Source: Pseudomonas lundensis
Lineage (GTDB): Bacteria; Pseudomonadota; Gammaproteobacteria; Pseudomonadales; Pseudomonadaceae
Assembly: GCF_002269125.1 (NCBI RefSeq)
Contig: NZ_NQKI01000008.1
Span: 62,001 to 126,000, forward strand
Reading direction: 5' to 3'
DNA length: 64,000 nucleotides
Position 1 is the stretch's first letter. Every line of letters begins with the position of its first letter. The position numbers and the translations under genes are program-made. The notes beneath the pieces are model-generated. The model searched no databases. It was not told the origin of the DNA and saw only the letters and a list, made by a program, of their open reading frames with translations. Of the stretch, positions 48,196-60,415 are shown piece after piece.

Positions 48196-49532
48196 TGTGC
48201 CGCCTGGCTTGCGCTCTCGTCCGAGGTCGCGCCGGGCAGTTTGATCTCTACGTAGGCTTCGTCGCGGATCTGACGCAACCAGCTTTGCAGCTCTTCATCG
48301 TACTTGCGGTTACGCAAGGCGTTCATGGCCTGTTGCTCGCGAGCTTGAGAGGTGCTGTCAGTGGCGCGGCGACCAAGTACTTCAAGCACATGCCAGCCGT
48401 ATTGAGTCTGGAACGGCTTGGACAATACACCTTGAGGCGTATCGAGCATGGCAGCACGGAACTCGGGAACCAGTGAGTTGGGGTTTACCCAGTTCAAATC
48501 GCCACCGTTGAGTGCCGAACCGGGGTCTTCGGAGTAGGTTTTTGCCAGGGTGGCAAAATCTTCGCCCGCTTCGATGCGGTCGTGGATTTTGTTGATCAGG
48601 GCTTCGGTCTGCGCTTCAGTGCGGATTTCGCTTGGCTTGATCAGGATGTGGCGAACATGCACTTCGTCCACAACCACAGACTGGCCACCGCGCTTGTCAT
48701 TGAGCTTGAGGATGATGAAGCCGCCCGGTGTCCGGATAGGCTCAGTGATCCCGCCAACCGGCATTTCGCTGAGCAGGCGATCGAACGGAGGTGGCAGTTG
48801 AGCGGCTTTACGCCAGCCCATGTCGCCGCCTTCCAATGCGGTATCGCTGCCGGAGCGGGCAATGGCCATCTGGCCGAAGTCAGCGCCTTTCTTCAGTTGG
48901 TTATATACATCAACCGCTTGCTTATAGGCGTTCTGGATGGCTTCCGAATTCGCGCTTTCAGGCGTTGGAATCAGAATGTTGGCCAACTGGAACTCTTCGG
49001 ACATCTGCATCTTGCCCAGGTCGGATTTCAAGAAGTTCTGCACTTCTTGATCCGTGACCTGGATACGCTCGGCGACACGACGCTGGCGCACACGGCTGAT
49101 CGTCATTTCACGACGGATCTGCTCACGGGCGTCTTCATAAGACAGACCGTCGTGCGCCAGGGCCTTGCGGAACTGGTCGACGGTCATGCCATTGCGCTGG
49201 GCAATGGTGGCGACAGCATCGTTCAGCTCTTCATCGGTAATACGAATACCCATGCGTTCGCCGAGCTGCAATTGCAGGTTCTCAACGATCAGGCGCTCAA
49301 GCACTTGCTGATCCAGCACGCTCTTGGGCGGAACGCCCTGATTGCGCTTGGCGATGGTCTGCTGAACTTCATGAACACGCTGGTCCAGTTGGCTCTGCAT
49401 GATCACGTCGTTGTCGACGATGGCCACAACACTATCCAGGGGTTGAACCGCGGCGTGAGCCGCAGTACCCAGGAACAACGCGCCCAGCACTAGCGGGCGC
49501 AAACACTCAGAAAGCTTGATCTTCACGTTCAC
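48192..49532 (-). CDS. surA: periplasmic chaperone and peptidyl-prolyl isomerase SurA
   Basis: A 446-residue protein with a signal peptide ([17 protein letters not shown]), an N-terminal chaperone domain and two parvulin domains ([10 protein letters not shown]..., [12 protein letters not shown]). It escorts outer-membrane proteins to the BAM complex. Its start overlaps the end of lptD by 26 bp, linking OMP chaperone and LPS-export gene expression. Confidence 0.98.
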   Translation of the reverse strand: MNVKIKLSECLRPLVLGALFLGTAAHAAVQPLDSVVAIVDNDVIMQSQLDQRVHEVQQTIAKRNQGVPPKSVLDQQVLERLIVENLQLQLGERMGIRITDEELNDAVATIAQRNGMTVDQFRKALAHDGLSYEDAREQIRREMTISRVRQRRVAERIQVTDQEVQNFLKSDLGKMQMSEEFQLANILIPTPESANSEAIQNAYKQAVDVYNQLKKGADFGQMAIARSGSDTALEGGDMGWRKAAQLPPPFDRLLSEMPVGGITEPIRTPGGFIILKLNDKRGGQSVVVDEVHVRHILIKPSEIRTEAQTEALINKIHDRIEAGEDFATLAKTYSEDPGSALNGGDLNWVNPNSLVPEFRAAMLDTPQGVLSKPFQTQYGWHVLEVLGRRATDSTSQAREQQAMNALRNRKYDEELQSWLRQIRDEAYVEIKLPGATSDESASQAAQ

Positions 49533-52296
49533 GATAACCTTGGATGCCTTTGTCGAGGAAGCTCTCTACTTTGGTGCCAACAACGCCACCGAGACCTTTC
49601 AGCACAATTTGAAGGAAGAGACCATGGTCGCCCTTCTCGTTTTGAGGGGCTTCTTGGGTATATTCGTCGTTGGAGACCCAGTAACGGTTGATCAGACGAA
49701 GTTTCCAGCAGCAGTTGTCGTACTCGAAGCCACCAAAGGCTTCCAGCGTACGGTTACGGTTGTAGTCGTACTGCCAGCGGCTGATGACGTTCCACTGCGG
49801 CACGATCGGCCAGATAACCGAGAAGTCGTGCTGCTTGATCTTATAGTAATCCTTGATATAGCCAGGCTGACCAGGCGACAGGTAGTCACCACCGCCGACT
49901 GTCCACTTACCGGTGTACTGGTCATAGCGAACTTGGTCATTGCGGTAGCGGAAGCCTGCGTTGACCACCTTGTTCGGGTTGTCTTCGGGCTGATAGTGCA
50001 TCATCGCACTGCCAGAACGAGGGCTGCGGGTTTCCGGGTCCCAGTTGTAGTCAGCAGTTGCGCGCCAGTCGCGGTTGAAACGGTAGGCGTACTCGAGTGC
50101 ATACGGCGAAACGCTGGAGGTGGCATCTTTACGGTCGTCGGAAATGCCCGGCAGTTGAACCTTGCGATCCTTGAAGTAGTACGCCTGGCCAACGCTGACC
50201 CGTTGACGCTCAAAGCCATTTTCTTCGATCCAGCGGCTGGTCACGCCCAGCGACAGCTTGTTTTCGTCGCCTACACGGTCGCTTCCGGAGAAGCGATTGT
50301 CGCGCCACAGCGAGGAGTAGCTAAAAGTGCTTTCGCTGGTATCAAACACCGGGATGTCTTGCTGATTGCGCTCAGGCACATACAGATAGAACGCACGCGG
50401 CTCCAGGGTCTGGCGGTAATTGGTGCCGAACCATTGAGTGTTGCGATCGAAGTACAGGCCGCTGTCGATACTGGCAATTGGAACGCTGCGGTTTTGGGAA
50501 CCTTTATAAACGCCCCCGTTGTAAATCGTTCCATTTTTTGCCGCGTTGGCTTGAGCTCGTACGATGTCACTTTTCCCAGTGCCATCCAGATCAAGATCGT
50601 ACTGGGTGTACATGTACTTGAGCGTTGGCGTGACATAGCCATAGCTCGCTGTCATCGGCAGGCTCATGCTTGGCGCAAGATTTAGACGTGTACCGTTGGC
50701 GCGGGCTAGACCTGTAACGTTAGTGTCAAGACGTTTAGCAGAAGTGCCGTCTTCATTGACGTACATCCCGTTTTCAAGGTCGCGATCGAACCGCACCAGC
50801 TCAGTGTCGTATTTGAAATTCAGACCGCCCGGGTGGTACGGCAGCGCACCATTGAAGGTGATTTGCGGCAACTTGTTGTAAGGCGTGATTTGCGTCACGG
50901 TGGCCATTTGATAGGCCTGCGCGTTCAACCTGGCGTTGAACGTGTCGCCACGGTAAGTCACGGAACCTTGCTGATTTACGTATTCCCGGCTCTCAACACC
51001 GATCTGGTCACTTTGCAGATCCTGGAAGTAATAAGGATCGCTGATCTTGGTGTAGTCGACCTCAGTCAGTACGCGCGAATCCAGGCCACCCTTGTGCTGC
51101 CAGTTGAACATGTAGCGGGTGTCTTTGTAGTCGGTTTGGTCTTTGCGCTTGTCATCCTTGTCGTTCAGATAAGCAGCACCGAACTGGCCTTCGCTGGACT
51201 CGGTCAGGTAGCGGAATTCGCCTTCCATCAACAAGCCGCGTTTGGTCATGTAGCGCGGGTACAACGTGGCGTCGTAGTTGGGCGCCAGGTTGAAGTAGTA
51301 CGGGGTCACGAGCATAAAGCCGGTGTCGGTGCTGCTGCTGAACGACGGCGGCAGGAAACCGGACTGACGGCGATCGTCGATCGGGAAATAAATGTACGGG
51401 GTGTAGAAGACCGGAATGTCTTTGACCCGCAACGTCACGTTGGTCGCCGTACCGAAACCGGTGGCCGGGTTCAACGTGATGTTGTTGCCCTTGAGTTGCC
51501 AGGCGTTGCTGTTCGGTTCGCACGTGGTGTACGTACCATCCTTGAGGCGGATGATCGCGTTTTCGCCACGCTTGGCGTACAGCGCACTGCCGCGGATGCG
51601 CGACTTGTGCAGGATGTATTCCGCGTTGTCGACCTTGGCCGCACCGGTGTCGAGTTGAACGTCGGCGTGGTCGCCCACGATCAGTGCACCGTTGTCGCGC
51701 AGGCGGACCTTGCCGTTAAGCTCACCGCGGTTTTCAGCCTGATACAGGCTGGCTTCGTCGGCTTCGATCTGCATGCTGCCCTGACGCATGACAACGTCAC
51801 CGGCCAGCGTCGCGATCTGCTCTTCTTGCTGATAGCGCGAGGCCTTGGCGCCAATAAAGGTAGGCGCGTCGCTTTTGCTGGTCGGGTCGTTCATGCCCGG
51901 ACGGATCGGCTCGACGTAAGCGCCCGCGCAATACGGGCCGGTTTCGGCCAGTTGTGCGGGGGTCAGCTTGTCTCGCGGAACCCAGTCGAGGTGACTGTAG
52001 TCAGCACTGCGCGCTTTCAGACCACGGCCTTTGGCTTCTGTCACCAATGGGGTCTGAGCGACCTGCTCGACGGTTTCGCCACTGGCGCCCACCGAGTTGC
52101 CGCTGTGAACCGGACGCGGCGGCAATTGAGCCGTGGTCGCTTTCGGTGCGCAGTCCCAGCCGCCCGTAGCCGACACAGAACAGTCATACTGCTCCTCGGC
52201 AACAGCGAAAGGCGTGGCTAGAGGTTGCATGGCCAGCAAACTGCCGGTTACCAGCAACGGAAATTTTTTACGAAACGCGGGGGATTTCAATGCCAT
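49507..52296 (-). CDS. lptD: LPS-assembly outer-membrane protein LptD
   Basis: 929 residues from ATG 52296 ([13 protein letters not shown]), with a signal peptide ending near AVA. A periplasmic OstA jellyroll ([22 protein letters not shown]) is followed by a 26-strand barrel. Cysteines for the disulfide core are present ([13 protein letters not shown] and NCCW). With LptE it inserts LPS in the outer leaflet. The open frame continues upstream for 114 codons without family similarity, so ATG 52296 is preferred. Confidence 0.97.
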   Translation of the reverse strand: MALKSPAFRKKFPLLVTGSLLAMQPLATPFAVAEEQYDCSVSATGGWDCAPKATTAQLPPRPVHSGNSVGASGETVEQVAQTPLVTEAKGRGLKARSADYSHLDWVPRDKLTPAQLAETGPYCAGAYVEPIRPGMNDPTSKSDAPTFIGAKASRYQQEEQIATLAGDVVMRQGSMQIEADEASLYQAENRGELNGKVRLRDNGALIVGDHADVQLDTGAAKVDNAEYILHKSRIRGSALYAKRGENAIIRLKDGTYTTCEPNSNAWQLKGNNITLNPATGFGTATNVTLRVKDIPVFYTPYIYFPIDDRRQSGFLPPSFSSSTDTGFMLVTPYYFNLAPNYDATLYPRYMTKRGLLMEGEFRYLTESSEGQFGAAYLNDKDDKRKDQTDYKDTRYMFNWQHKGGLDSRVLTEVDYTKISDPYYFQDLQSDQIGVESREYVNQQGSVTYRGDTFNARLNAQAYQMATVTQITPYNKLPQITFNGALPYHPGGLNFKYDTELVRFDRDLENGMYVNEDGTSAKRLDTNVTGLARANGTRLNLAPSMSLPMTASYGYVTPTLKYMYTQYDLDLDGTGKSDIVRAQANAAKNGTIYNGGVYKGSQNRSVPIASIDSGLYFDRNTQWFGTNYRQTLEPRAFYLYVPERNQQDIPVFDTSESTFSYSSLWRDNRFSGSDRVGDENKLSLGVTSRWIEENGFERQRVSVGQAYYFKDRKVQLPGISDDRKDATSSVSPYALEYAYRFNRDWRATADYNWDPETRSPRSGSAMMHYQPEDNPNKVVNAGFRYRNDQVRYDQYTGKWTVGGGDYLSPGQPGYIKDYYKIKQHDFSVIWPIVPQWNVISRWQYDYNRNRTLEAFGGFEYDNCCWKLRLINRYWVSNDEYTQEAPQNEKGDHGLFLQIVLKGLGGVVGTKVESFLDKGIQGYREREDQAF

Positions 52297-52426
52297 CTTA
52301 TTAGTCCGGGCTTCCTGCGTGCCATCAGCCCGCGGTGGGGGCCGCACGCCTCTCGATGGTCTGGAAAAGATGCTGGATAATAAAGCATGACCCGCTTGAC
52401 GGCTAGGGCCGTCGGAGACCCACGTA

Positions 52427-54120
<1,694 letters not shown>

Positions 54121-54121
54121 G

Positions 54122-54886
54122 ATGCTGTGGCCAGGGACTCTGATTGGAGCCGGAGGCGGGTTTTTGATTGCCAGCATTCCGGGGGCCATGTTGGGTGCTT
54201 TGTTGGGGCAGGCGCTGGATCGGCGTCTGAACCTGCAAAGCTGGGCGCATGTGCGCGAACGCCTTGGCGGTCGTGCTGCGCTGCGCAATGACGAACTGTT
54301 GTTCGTGTTGCTCGGCCGTCTGGCCAAAAGCGGCGGGCGCGTGGTGGATAAGCATATCGAGCAGGCGCGACAGGAGATGCGCTTGCTCGACATGAGCGCC
54401 CCCGCGCAGAAGCGCGCGATCGCTGCGTTTAATCGGGGCAAGTCCGGCAATGACTCATTACGCGGTTACCTGCGGCGTCTCAAGGCGCAACCCCATGCGG
54501 CAGAAGGCGTGTTGCGCGCTTGCTGGCGGATGATCGTGGCGGACGGGCGGGTTGACACGCAAGAGCGTGAGTTGATCGGGCTATGGGGTAAATGGTTGGG
54601 CTGGACCCCGCAACAGATTCAGGCACTGGGGGCTGATTACGAGCCGCAGAAAAGGCCGCTGGCCACGCGCGGCGGGACTTATCAGGAGTCGCTGACGCTG
54701 CTCGGGGTCACTCATCAGAGCGACCCGGTGCACATCAAACGGGCGTATCGACGTTTGCTCAGCCGTCATCACCCTGACAAAGTGGCCGGTTCAGGGGCTA
54801 GCCCGGCGCAGGTGCTGGACGCGACAGGGAAAACCCGCGAGCTGCATCACGCCTACGCGTTGATCCGCCAGCGGCGCGGGTTTTGA
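54122..54886 (+). CDS. djlA: DjlA-like membrane-anchored J-domain co-chaperone
   Basis: A 254-residue protein with an N-terminal glycine-rich transmembrane helix (GTLIGAGGGFLIASIPGAML), a TerB-like helical domain (about 60-165) and a C-terminal J domain with the HPD motif in LLSRHHPDKVAG. It should stimulate DnaK at the inner membrane. It starts one base after the murU stop. Confidence 0.93.
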   Translation: MLWPGTLIGAGGGFLIASIPGAMLGALLGQALDRRLNLQSWAHVRERLGGRAALRNDELLFVLLGRLAKSGGRVVDKHIEQARQEMRLLDMSAPAQKRAIAAFNRGKSGNDSLRGYLRRLKAQPHAAEGVLRACWRMIVADGRVDTQERELIGLWGKWLGWTPQQIQALGADYEPQKRPLATRGGTYQESLTLLGVTHQSDPVHIKRAYRRLLSRHHPDKVAGSGASPAQVLDATGKTRELHHAYALIRQRRGF

Positions 54887-54889
54887 CCG

Positions 54890-55888
54890 TTACTTATCCA
54901 CAGGCTGTGGGCTGAGCCAACCGCGAATCCGGCGATACAACTGTTCTTGGCCAGCATCGCGGTTCCCCGGCATCGCAGTCAGTGCCACCTGAGTGAAATC
55001 CCCGCCATTGACCCGCTTGCTGGCTTGCAACCGTTGCAGGGCGGCCTTGCGCAGTAACGCGTTGTCTTTATAGAACACGTCCAGCAGCGCGACCTTGAGG
55101 CCAGGCGTCATCAGGCTCAAGTCTGCCGGTGCCTGCACCGGTGTTTGCGCGGCGACCATGATCAGCTTGCCCACTTGCGCCGGTTGTTTCTCGGCGATGT
55201 AGCGTGCTGCCCAGTACGCACCTGTGCCGTGCCCCAGCAGTACGATGCTGCGCGCGTTTTGTTGTTGCGCGAAGGCAATTGCCGCCTCGATACGGGCGAA
55301 AATCCGCTCGGCATCCGCCTTGTTCATTTCTTCCAACGACGCCACCGGCTTCAGGTCCGGGGCCGGGTTTTCAGTGCCGACACTGGCGGCTTGTTCGATA
55401 GGTTTGGCTGTGGTGCTGGCGTCTTTGCTGCTACTGTCTGGCGCTTGCGGTGTAGGCAATTTCTCTGGTTCAGCGGTGCGTGCCTGACTGGCTTCGCTTT
55501 GCATGTCCGGCAAACTTAGGCTCAGGCTTGCCCAATGGGCGTCCGGCAGCTTGTTGCGCAGCGGGCCGACAACGATTGGCCAATCTGCGGTTTCGCCAGC
55601 GCCGGGGACAATAATCACCGCACCGCTGGGGTCGCTGTTATTGGCGGGCTTCCACAGTGCGAGAAAGTTGCCTTCACCGGCTTGGAGCTGTTGCTGCTCG
55701 TGTGGCGGGAGTTGCCGCTCCAACGCGGCCGCGTCTTCCTGGCTGCGTTCGGGCAGCGGCTCGCGCTCCACGGGCTTGGGTTGGGCGGGTTCAGCAACGG
55801 GCGCCGAGTCGTCCGCCTGAACAGGAAACGCCAGGGGCAATAACAACGACAGGCACAGGGCTGGCAGTGCCAGGCGGTAAGAAGACAT
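54890..55888 (-). CDS. DUF3530 alpha/beta-hydrolase-like exported protein
   Basis: A 332-residue protein with a signal peptide (LALPALCLSLLLPLAFPVQA) and an alpha/beta-hydrolase-like core (VIIVPGAGETADWPIVVGPLR, nucleophile-elbow-like VLLGHGTGAYWAARY with glycine where a serine is expected). A low-complexity Pro/Ser/Thr linker lies at residues 135-175. DUF3530 members are periplasmic, of unknown function. It ends 3 bp from djlA in convergent orientation. Confidence 0.9.
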   Translation of the reverse strand: MSSYRLALPALCLSLLLPLAFPVQADDSAPVAEPAQPKPVEREPLPERSQEDAAALERQLPPHEQQQLQAGEGNFLALWKPANNSDPSGAVIIVPGAGETADWPIVVGPLRNKLPDAHWASLSLSLPDMQSEASQARTAEPEKLPTPQAPDSSSKDASTTAKPIEQAASVGTENPAPDLKPVASLEEMNKADAERIFARIEAAIAFAQQQNARSIVLLGHGTGAYWAARYIAEKQPAQVGKLIMVAAQTPVQAPADLSLMTPGLKVALLDVFYKDNALLRKAALQRLQASKRVNGGDFTQVALTAMPGNRDAGQEQLYRRIRGWLSPQPVDK

Positions 55889-55962
55889 CAGTTTTTCCAG
55901 GCCAGAAGTAATCCCGGCAGCCTAAAGGGTTGATCAGTATTTGTCAGGGTGTGAGCGTTCAG

Positions 55963-58356
55963 ATGACACGTTTTTGCTATCTGTTGGTTATCGGCTGGTT
56001 TTGGCTGCCCTTGATGGGCCACGCGGCGCCTGTGCCAGCGGCGCAATTGAGTGCCGAGCAACAGCAATGGCTGTCGCAGCATCGGGAATTACGCGTCGGG
56101 CTGGTGCTGCAAGCCCCGTACGCGCGCTTTGACCAGCGCTTGCAGCAGCTGTCCGGGGCCAATGTTGAACTGATGAAATGGTTGGCGCAGGCACTTAACG
56201 TTGAGTTGCTGTGGCGCAATTACCCGGACCTGGCGCACTTGGAAAAAGCCGCCCGTGACGGGGAAATCGACCTGGTGCCGGGCCTGATGCAAACCCCGGC
56301 GGGGCTGCGGCTGTGGCAATTTTCTGACCCCTACATGCGCGTCCCGCAGCTGATTGTGGGCGTGCGCGACGGCAGCGGCGCTGTCGATTTGGAGCGCCTC
56401 GACAGCAAGACTCGCGTGGCCGTGCGCATGCCTGGCGCCACGGCAGAGTTCTTGCGAACCAGCTATCCGGGGCTGAATTTGCAGGGTGTTCCACTGGAGC
56501 GCCAGGCCTTGCAATTGTTGCTGAGCCAGCAAGCCACTTACGCCGTGATTGATGAAGCGCAGCTCAGTCGCTTGTCCAGCGAACCCGAGTTCTCAGGATT
56601 GGCAGTGGTAGGTGATATTGGTTTGCCACTCTTGCTGCGCGTGGCCACCCGGCGCGACTGGCCGGAGCTGGCCAGCATCGTCGAGCGCGGTTTGCACGCC
56701 ATTCCGGCGCGGGATATGGAGCAGTTGCACGCGCGCTGGTTGCAGCCCAAGTATCCCCACGCCGGACCGTCTCCCGGTTTTTGGCAGAACTTCAGCCTGT
56801 TGATCGGTACCTTACTGCTGGCGAGCATGGCGATTGTGTTCTGGCAGCGTCGCCAGCAAACCTCACTGGAACGGGCGCTGCTGAGTGCACGCGAAGACAT
56901 CGCCCTGCGCGCAGCGAGTGCCGAGGCATTGCGGCTGACTCAGTTTTCAATTGACCGCAGCCCGGTTGGCATCCTTTGGGTCAATTGGGACAGTCACGTG
57001 CGCTATGCCAATCTGGCCGCCGAGCACATGCTCGGGTGCGCGCCGGGTGCCCTGCTTGAGCGGCCTTTGAGTGATTTTGAACCGGGGCTGAGCATGGACC
57101 GCTGGTTGGGGCTATGGAAGCGTGCGCGGGCTGGCGAAGAGGGCGCGCAACGGTTTGAAACAAATTGCGTGCGTGCGGATGGCAGCACCTTCCCGGCCGA
57201 CGTCACGCTCAGTTTTTTGCGCTTTCAGGCCGCTGAATACTTGGTGGTGTATCTCAATGACATCACCGAGCGCCGTCGTGTGCAGGCGGCGTTGCAAGAA
57301 AGTGATGCTCGCCTGCAAGGGATCGCGGCCAACGTCCCAGGGCTGGTGTTTCGTCTGGAGCGCTCGTTACTCACGGGCGAACTGGACTTCCCCTACATCA
57401 GTGAAGGTAGCGAAAGTCTGGCCGGGTTCTCGCCAGCGACGTTACGTAAACGTGAAGTCGGTTTGCGCAGCCTTGTGCACCCGGACGACAAGGCGGATTA
57501 CCACCGTGTGCAGGATCAGGCGCTCGATAGCGACAGCGATTGGTCATGGCAGGGGCGGATTGTCACGCGTAAAGGCGAGCAGCGCTGGGCCGAGATCAAG
57601 GCCATTACCCGTCGCCTGCAAGATGGCACTGTGGTGTGGGACGGCATCGTCTGGGACATCAGCGAAAGCAAGCGTATCGAACTGGAACTGGACAGTTCTC
57701 GCGGGCAGTTGCGTGAACTGTCGGCGCACCTTGAAAGTGTGCGCGAAGAAGAAAAGGCGCGCATTGCCCGAGAAGTGCACGACGAGTTGGGGCAAATGTT
57801 GACCGTGCTCAAGCTTGAAACCTCCATGTGCGAGCTGGCCTATGCGGATCTGGACCCTGGCCTGCGTGAGCGCTTGAACAGCATGAAAAAGCTCATCGCC
57901 CAGTTGTTCCAGTTGGTGCGCGATGTGGCCACTGCGCTGCGGCCGCCAATTCTGGATGCAGGCATCAGTTCGGCCATCGAATGGCAGGCGCAGCGCTTCG
58001 AAGCGCGTACGCACATTCCATGTCTGGTGCAGGTTCCTGAGCATTTACCACCTCTGAGTGCGGCCAAGGAAGTAGGACTATTCCGAATTTTGCAGGAGGC
58101 GCTGACCAACGTGATGCGTCATGCTCAGGCACAAACCGTAGAGTTAACCCTGACCGTTGAAGCGCATGCGTTGTGCCTGACCATTAGCGATGATGGCCAG
58201 GGCTTTATTCCTGTCACGGGCAGGCCGACGTCCTTCGGGCTGGTGGGCATGCGTGAACGTGTATTGATGATGGGCGGCACGCTGTCGGTGCACAGTGTGC
58301 CAGGTGAAGGCACGACGCTGAGTGTGCGGGTACCGTTGACGACGGATCCGCAATGA
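55963..58356 (+). CDS. sensor histidine kinase, AgtS-like (binding-protein sensor, PAS, HisKA_3)
   Basis: About 797 residues. Order: signal peptide (1-24), periplasmic SBP_bac_3-like sensor (about 30-270), transmembrane helix (about 276-298), two PAS domains (about 320-560), a HisKA_3 phosphoacceptor with His606 (REVHDELGQ), and an HATPase with N box (EALTNVMRHA) and GQGF. In P. aeruginosa the orthologous position holds AgtS, which senses GABA/5-aminovalerate-type signals and controls agtABCD. The ATG at 55963 lacks a clear ribosome-binding site; GTG 55951 or TTG 55930 are alternatives. It pairs with the regulator 20 bp downstream. Confidence 0.85.
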   Translation: MTRFCYLLVIGWFWLPLMGHAAPVPAAQLSAEQQQWLSQHRELRVGLVLQAPYARFDQRLQQLSGANVELMKWLAQALNVELLWRNYPDLAHLEKAARDGEIDLVPGLMQTPAGLRLWQFSDPYMRVPQLIVGVRDGSGAVDLERLDSKTRVAVRMPGATAEFLRTSYPGLNLQGVPLERQALQLLLSQQATYAVIDEAQLSRLSSEPEFSGLAVVGDIGLPLLLRVATRRDWPELASIVERGLHAIPARDMEQLHARWLQPKYPHAGPSPGFWQNFSLLIGTLLLASMAIVFWQRRQQTSLERALLSAREDIALRAASAEALRLTQFSIDRSPVGILWVNWDSHVRYANLAAEHMLGCAPGALLERPLSDFEPGLSMDRWLGLWKRARAGEEGAQRFETNCVRADGSTFPADVTLSFLRFQAAEYLVVYLNDITERRRVQAALQESDARLQGIAANVPGLVFRLERSLLTGELDFPYISEGSESLAGFSPATLRKREVGLRSLVHPDDKADYHRVQDQALDSDSDWSWQGRIVTRKGEQRWAEIKAITRRLQDGTVVWDGIVWDISESKRIELELDSSRGQLRELSAHLESVREEEKARIAREVHDELGQMLTVLKLETSMCELAYADLDPGLRERLNSMKKLIAQLFQLVRDVATALRPPILDAGISSAIEWQAQRFEARTHIPCLVQVPEHLPPLSAAKEVGLFRILQEALTNVMRHAQAQTVELTLTVEAHALCLTISDDGQGFIPVTGRPTSFGLVGMRERVLMMGGTLSVHSVPGEGTTLSVRVPLTTDPQ

Positions 58357-58375
58357 CCTTGAGGAGGAGCTGTCT

Positions 58376-59005
58376 GTGATTCGTGTACTGGTAGCTGAAG
58401 ACCACACCATCGTGCGGGAAGGGATCAAGCAATTGATCGGCCTGGCCAAGGACCTGCGGGTGGTGGGGGAGGCAAGCAATGGCGAGCAATTGCTGGAAAC
58501 CCTGCGCCATGTGCCGTGCGAGGTGGTGCTGCTGGACATTTCCATGCCCGGCGTGAACGGGCTGGAAGCGATCCCGCGCATCCGGGCCTTGAATAACCCG
58601 CCCGCGATCCTGGTGCTGTCGATGCACGACGAGGCACAGATGGCGGCGAGGGCGCTGAAATTCGGCGCGGCGGGTTACGCGACCAAGGACAGCGATCCCG
58701 CACTCTTGCTGATGGCCATTCGTAAAGTCGCGGCGGGCGGGCGCTACATCGACCCCGAGCTGGCGGACCGGATGGTCTTTGAAGTAGGGCTAACTGACTC
58801 ACGCCCGCTGCATGCGCTGTTGTCAGAGCGCGAGTTCTCGGTGTTTGAACGGCTGGCGCAAGGGGTGAACGTGAATGATATCGCCCAGCAACTGGCCCTG
58901 AGCAGCAAAACCATCAGCACCCACAAAGCGCGGCTGATGCAAAAACTTCACGTCACCTCGTTGGCGGAACTGGTGAAATACGCAATGGAGCATAAGCTGG
59001 TGTAA
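58376..59005 (+). CDS. NarL/LuxR-family response regulator, AgtR-like
   Basis: A 209-residue regulator beginning with GTG after an AGGAGG (7 nt spacing). The receiver domain has phospho-acceptor Asp54 (VLLDISMPG). The LuxR-type helix-turn-helix is LSEREFSVFERLAQGVNVND with IAQQLALSSKTISTHKARL. It is predicted to be phosphorylated by the kinase upstream and to switch on the ABC transporter genes 250 bp downstream, where a 7-2-7 palindrome lies. Confidence 0.9.
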   Translation: MIRVLVAEDHTIVREGIKQLIGLAKDLRVVGEASNGEQLLETLRHVPCEVVLLDISMPGVNGLEAIPRIRALNNPPAILVLSMHDEAQMAARALKFGAAGYATKDSDPALLLMAIRKVAAGGRYIDPELADRMVFEVGLTDSRPLHALLSEREFSVFERLAQGVNVNDIAQQLALSSKTISTHKARLMQKLHVTSLAELVKYAMEHKLV

Positions 59006-59130
59006 CGGCTGACGAGCTGCGAGCGTTTTAGCCGAGGCTGCAGGGCATGCCTGTTTGCGACTGTTTTTGAGCAGCGTTTCAGCCGCTAGCGGTGTCCGCC
59101 GTTACCCAGTGTTCTATTCACGACATCCTT

Positions 59131-59146
59131 GTAGGGCGTGCCCTAC
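59131..59146. promoter_or_regulatory. 7-2-7 palindrome, candidate response-regulator site
   Basis: GTAGGGC-GT-GCCCTAC. Two inverted heptamers with a 2-bp spacer is the geometry bound by NarL-family dimers. It lies between the regulator gene and the ABC operon, 110 bp upstream of its first ATG. Confidence 0.4.
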
Positions 59147-59219
59147 CCGCAATCTTCCAGGCTCCTGATGTAAATCTCTCCTGCGCCCCGATTTCTGGGG
59201 GGTGATGCCTTCTTTAGTC

Positions 59220-59238
59220 TTGGACTACAGCAGTCCAA
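59220..59238. promoter_or_regulatory. inverted repeat in the ABC operon leader
   Basis: TTGGACT-ACAGC-AGTCCAA, 7-bp arms, ends 17 bp before the ATG of the ATPase gene. It could be an operator or an RNA hairpin close to the ribosome-binding site. Confidence 0.35.
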
Positions 59239-59255
59239 AACAAAAAGGTGTAGCT

Positions 59256-60380
59256 ATGAGTGAGGTCGGTGCAAGCGCTGGGTCGAATGACATTTTGGTC
59301 AGCTTTCGTGGTGTGCAGAAAAGCTACGATGGCGAAAACCTGATTGTTAAAGACCTTAACCTGGACATTCGCAAAGGCGAGTTTCTGACCTTGCTCGGGC
59401 CGTCTGGGTCGGGCAAAACCACCAGCTTGATGATGCTCGCAGGGTTTGAAACCCCCACCGCGGGCGAGATCCAGCTGGGGGGCCGTTCTATCAACAACGT
59501 GCCGCCGCACAAACGCGACATCGGCATGGTGTTTCAGAACTATGCGTTGTTCCCGCACATGACTGTGGCCGAAAACCTGGGTTTCCCGTTGTCGGTGCGC
59601 GGCCTCAATCGCACCGACATCAGCGAGCGGGTCAAGCGCGTGCTGAGCATGGTGCAGCTCGATGCCTTCGCCCAGCGTTACCCGGCACAGCTTTCCGGCG
59701 GCCAGCAACAGCGGGTTGCGCTGGCGCGGGCGCTGGTGTTCGAACCGCAGCTGGTGTTGATGGACGAACCGCTGGGGGCACTGGATAAACAGCTGCGCGA
59801 GCACATGCAGATGGAGATCAAGCACCTGCACCAGCGCCTTGGCGTGACAGTGGTCTACGTCACTCACGATCAGGGCGAAGCGCTGACCATGTCGGATCGG
59901 GTGGCGGTGTTTCACCAAGGTGAAATCCAGCAGATCGCCCCGCCGCGTTGCTTGTATGAAGAACCCAAGAACACCTTTGTTGCCAACTTCATTGGCGAGA
60001 ACAATCGCCTCAATGGCCGCCTGCACAGTCAGGACGGCGAGCGCTGCGTGGTAGAGCTGAGCCGAGGCGAGAAGGTTCAGGCGCTGGCGGTGAATGTCGG
60101 CCGTACCGGCGAGCCCGTGACCCTGTCGATCCGACCGGAACGCATCAGCCTTAACGGCGCCAGCGAGGCTTGCGTGAACCGGTTCTCGGGGCGCGTCGAA
60201 GAGTTCATCTATCTGGGCGACCACGTGCGGGTGCGTCTGGAAGTCTGCGGTAAGAACGATTTTTTTGTGAAACAGCCGATTGCCGAACTGGACCCGACGC
60301 TGGCCGTCGGTGACGTGGTGCCACTCGGTTGGCAGGTTGAACACGTACGTGCGCTGGACCCTCTCTTAGAGGCGAATTAA
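59256..60380 (+). CDS. polyamine/aminovalerate-family ABC transporter ATP-binding protein
   Basis: A 374-residue PotA-type ATPase with Walker A GPSGSGKTT, signature LSGGQQQRVALARAL, Walker B LVLMDEPLGALD, switch histidine VTHDQGEA, and a C-terminal TOBE domain. ATG 59256 has AAGGTG upstream; an in-frame ATG at 59202 would add 18 non-conserved residues. It energises import by the products of the next three genes. Homologues in P. aeruginosa (agt genes) take up GABA and 5-aminovalerate. Confidence 0.93.
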   Translation: MSEVGASAGSNDILVSFRGVQKSYDGENLIVKDLNLDIRKGEFLTLLGPSGSGKTTSLMMLAGFETPTAGEIQLGGRSINNVPPHKRDIGMVFQNYALFPHMTVAENLGFPLSVRGLNRTDISERVKRVLSMVQLDAFAQRYPAQLSGGQQQRVALARALVFEPQLVLMDEPLGALDKQLREHMQMEIKHLHQRLGVTVVYVTHDQGEALTMSDRVAVFHQGEIQQIAPPRCLYEEPKNTFVANFIGENNRLNGRLHSQDGERCVVELSRGEKVQALAVNVGRTGEPVTLSIRPERISLNGASEACVNRFSGRVEEFIYLGDHVRVRLEVCGKNDFFVKQPIAELDPTLAVGDVVPLGWQVEHVRALDPLLEAN

Positions 60381-60415
60381 TCGCCCCGGCTTCACCAACC
60401 CTGTGGAGAATAAAA

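Noticed and set aside
50833-52221. 462-residue frame antisense to lptD
   Set aside because: Shadow of lptD; no motif or ribosome-binding site.
59214-60344. 376-residue frame antisense to the ABC ATPase
   Set aside because: The plus strand carries all ATPase motifs; the antisense product is His-rich shadow sequence.
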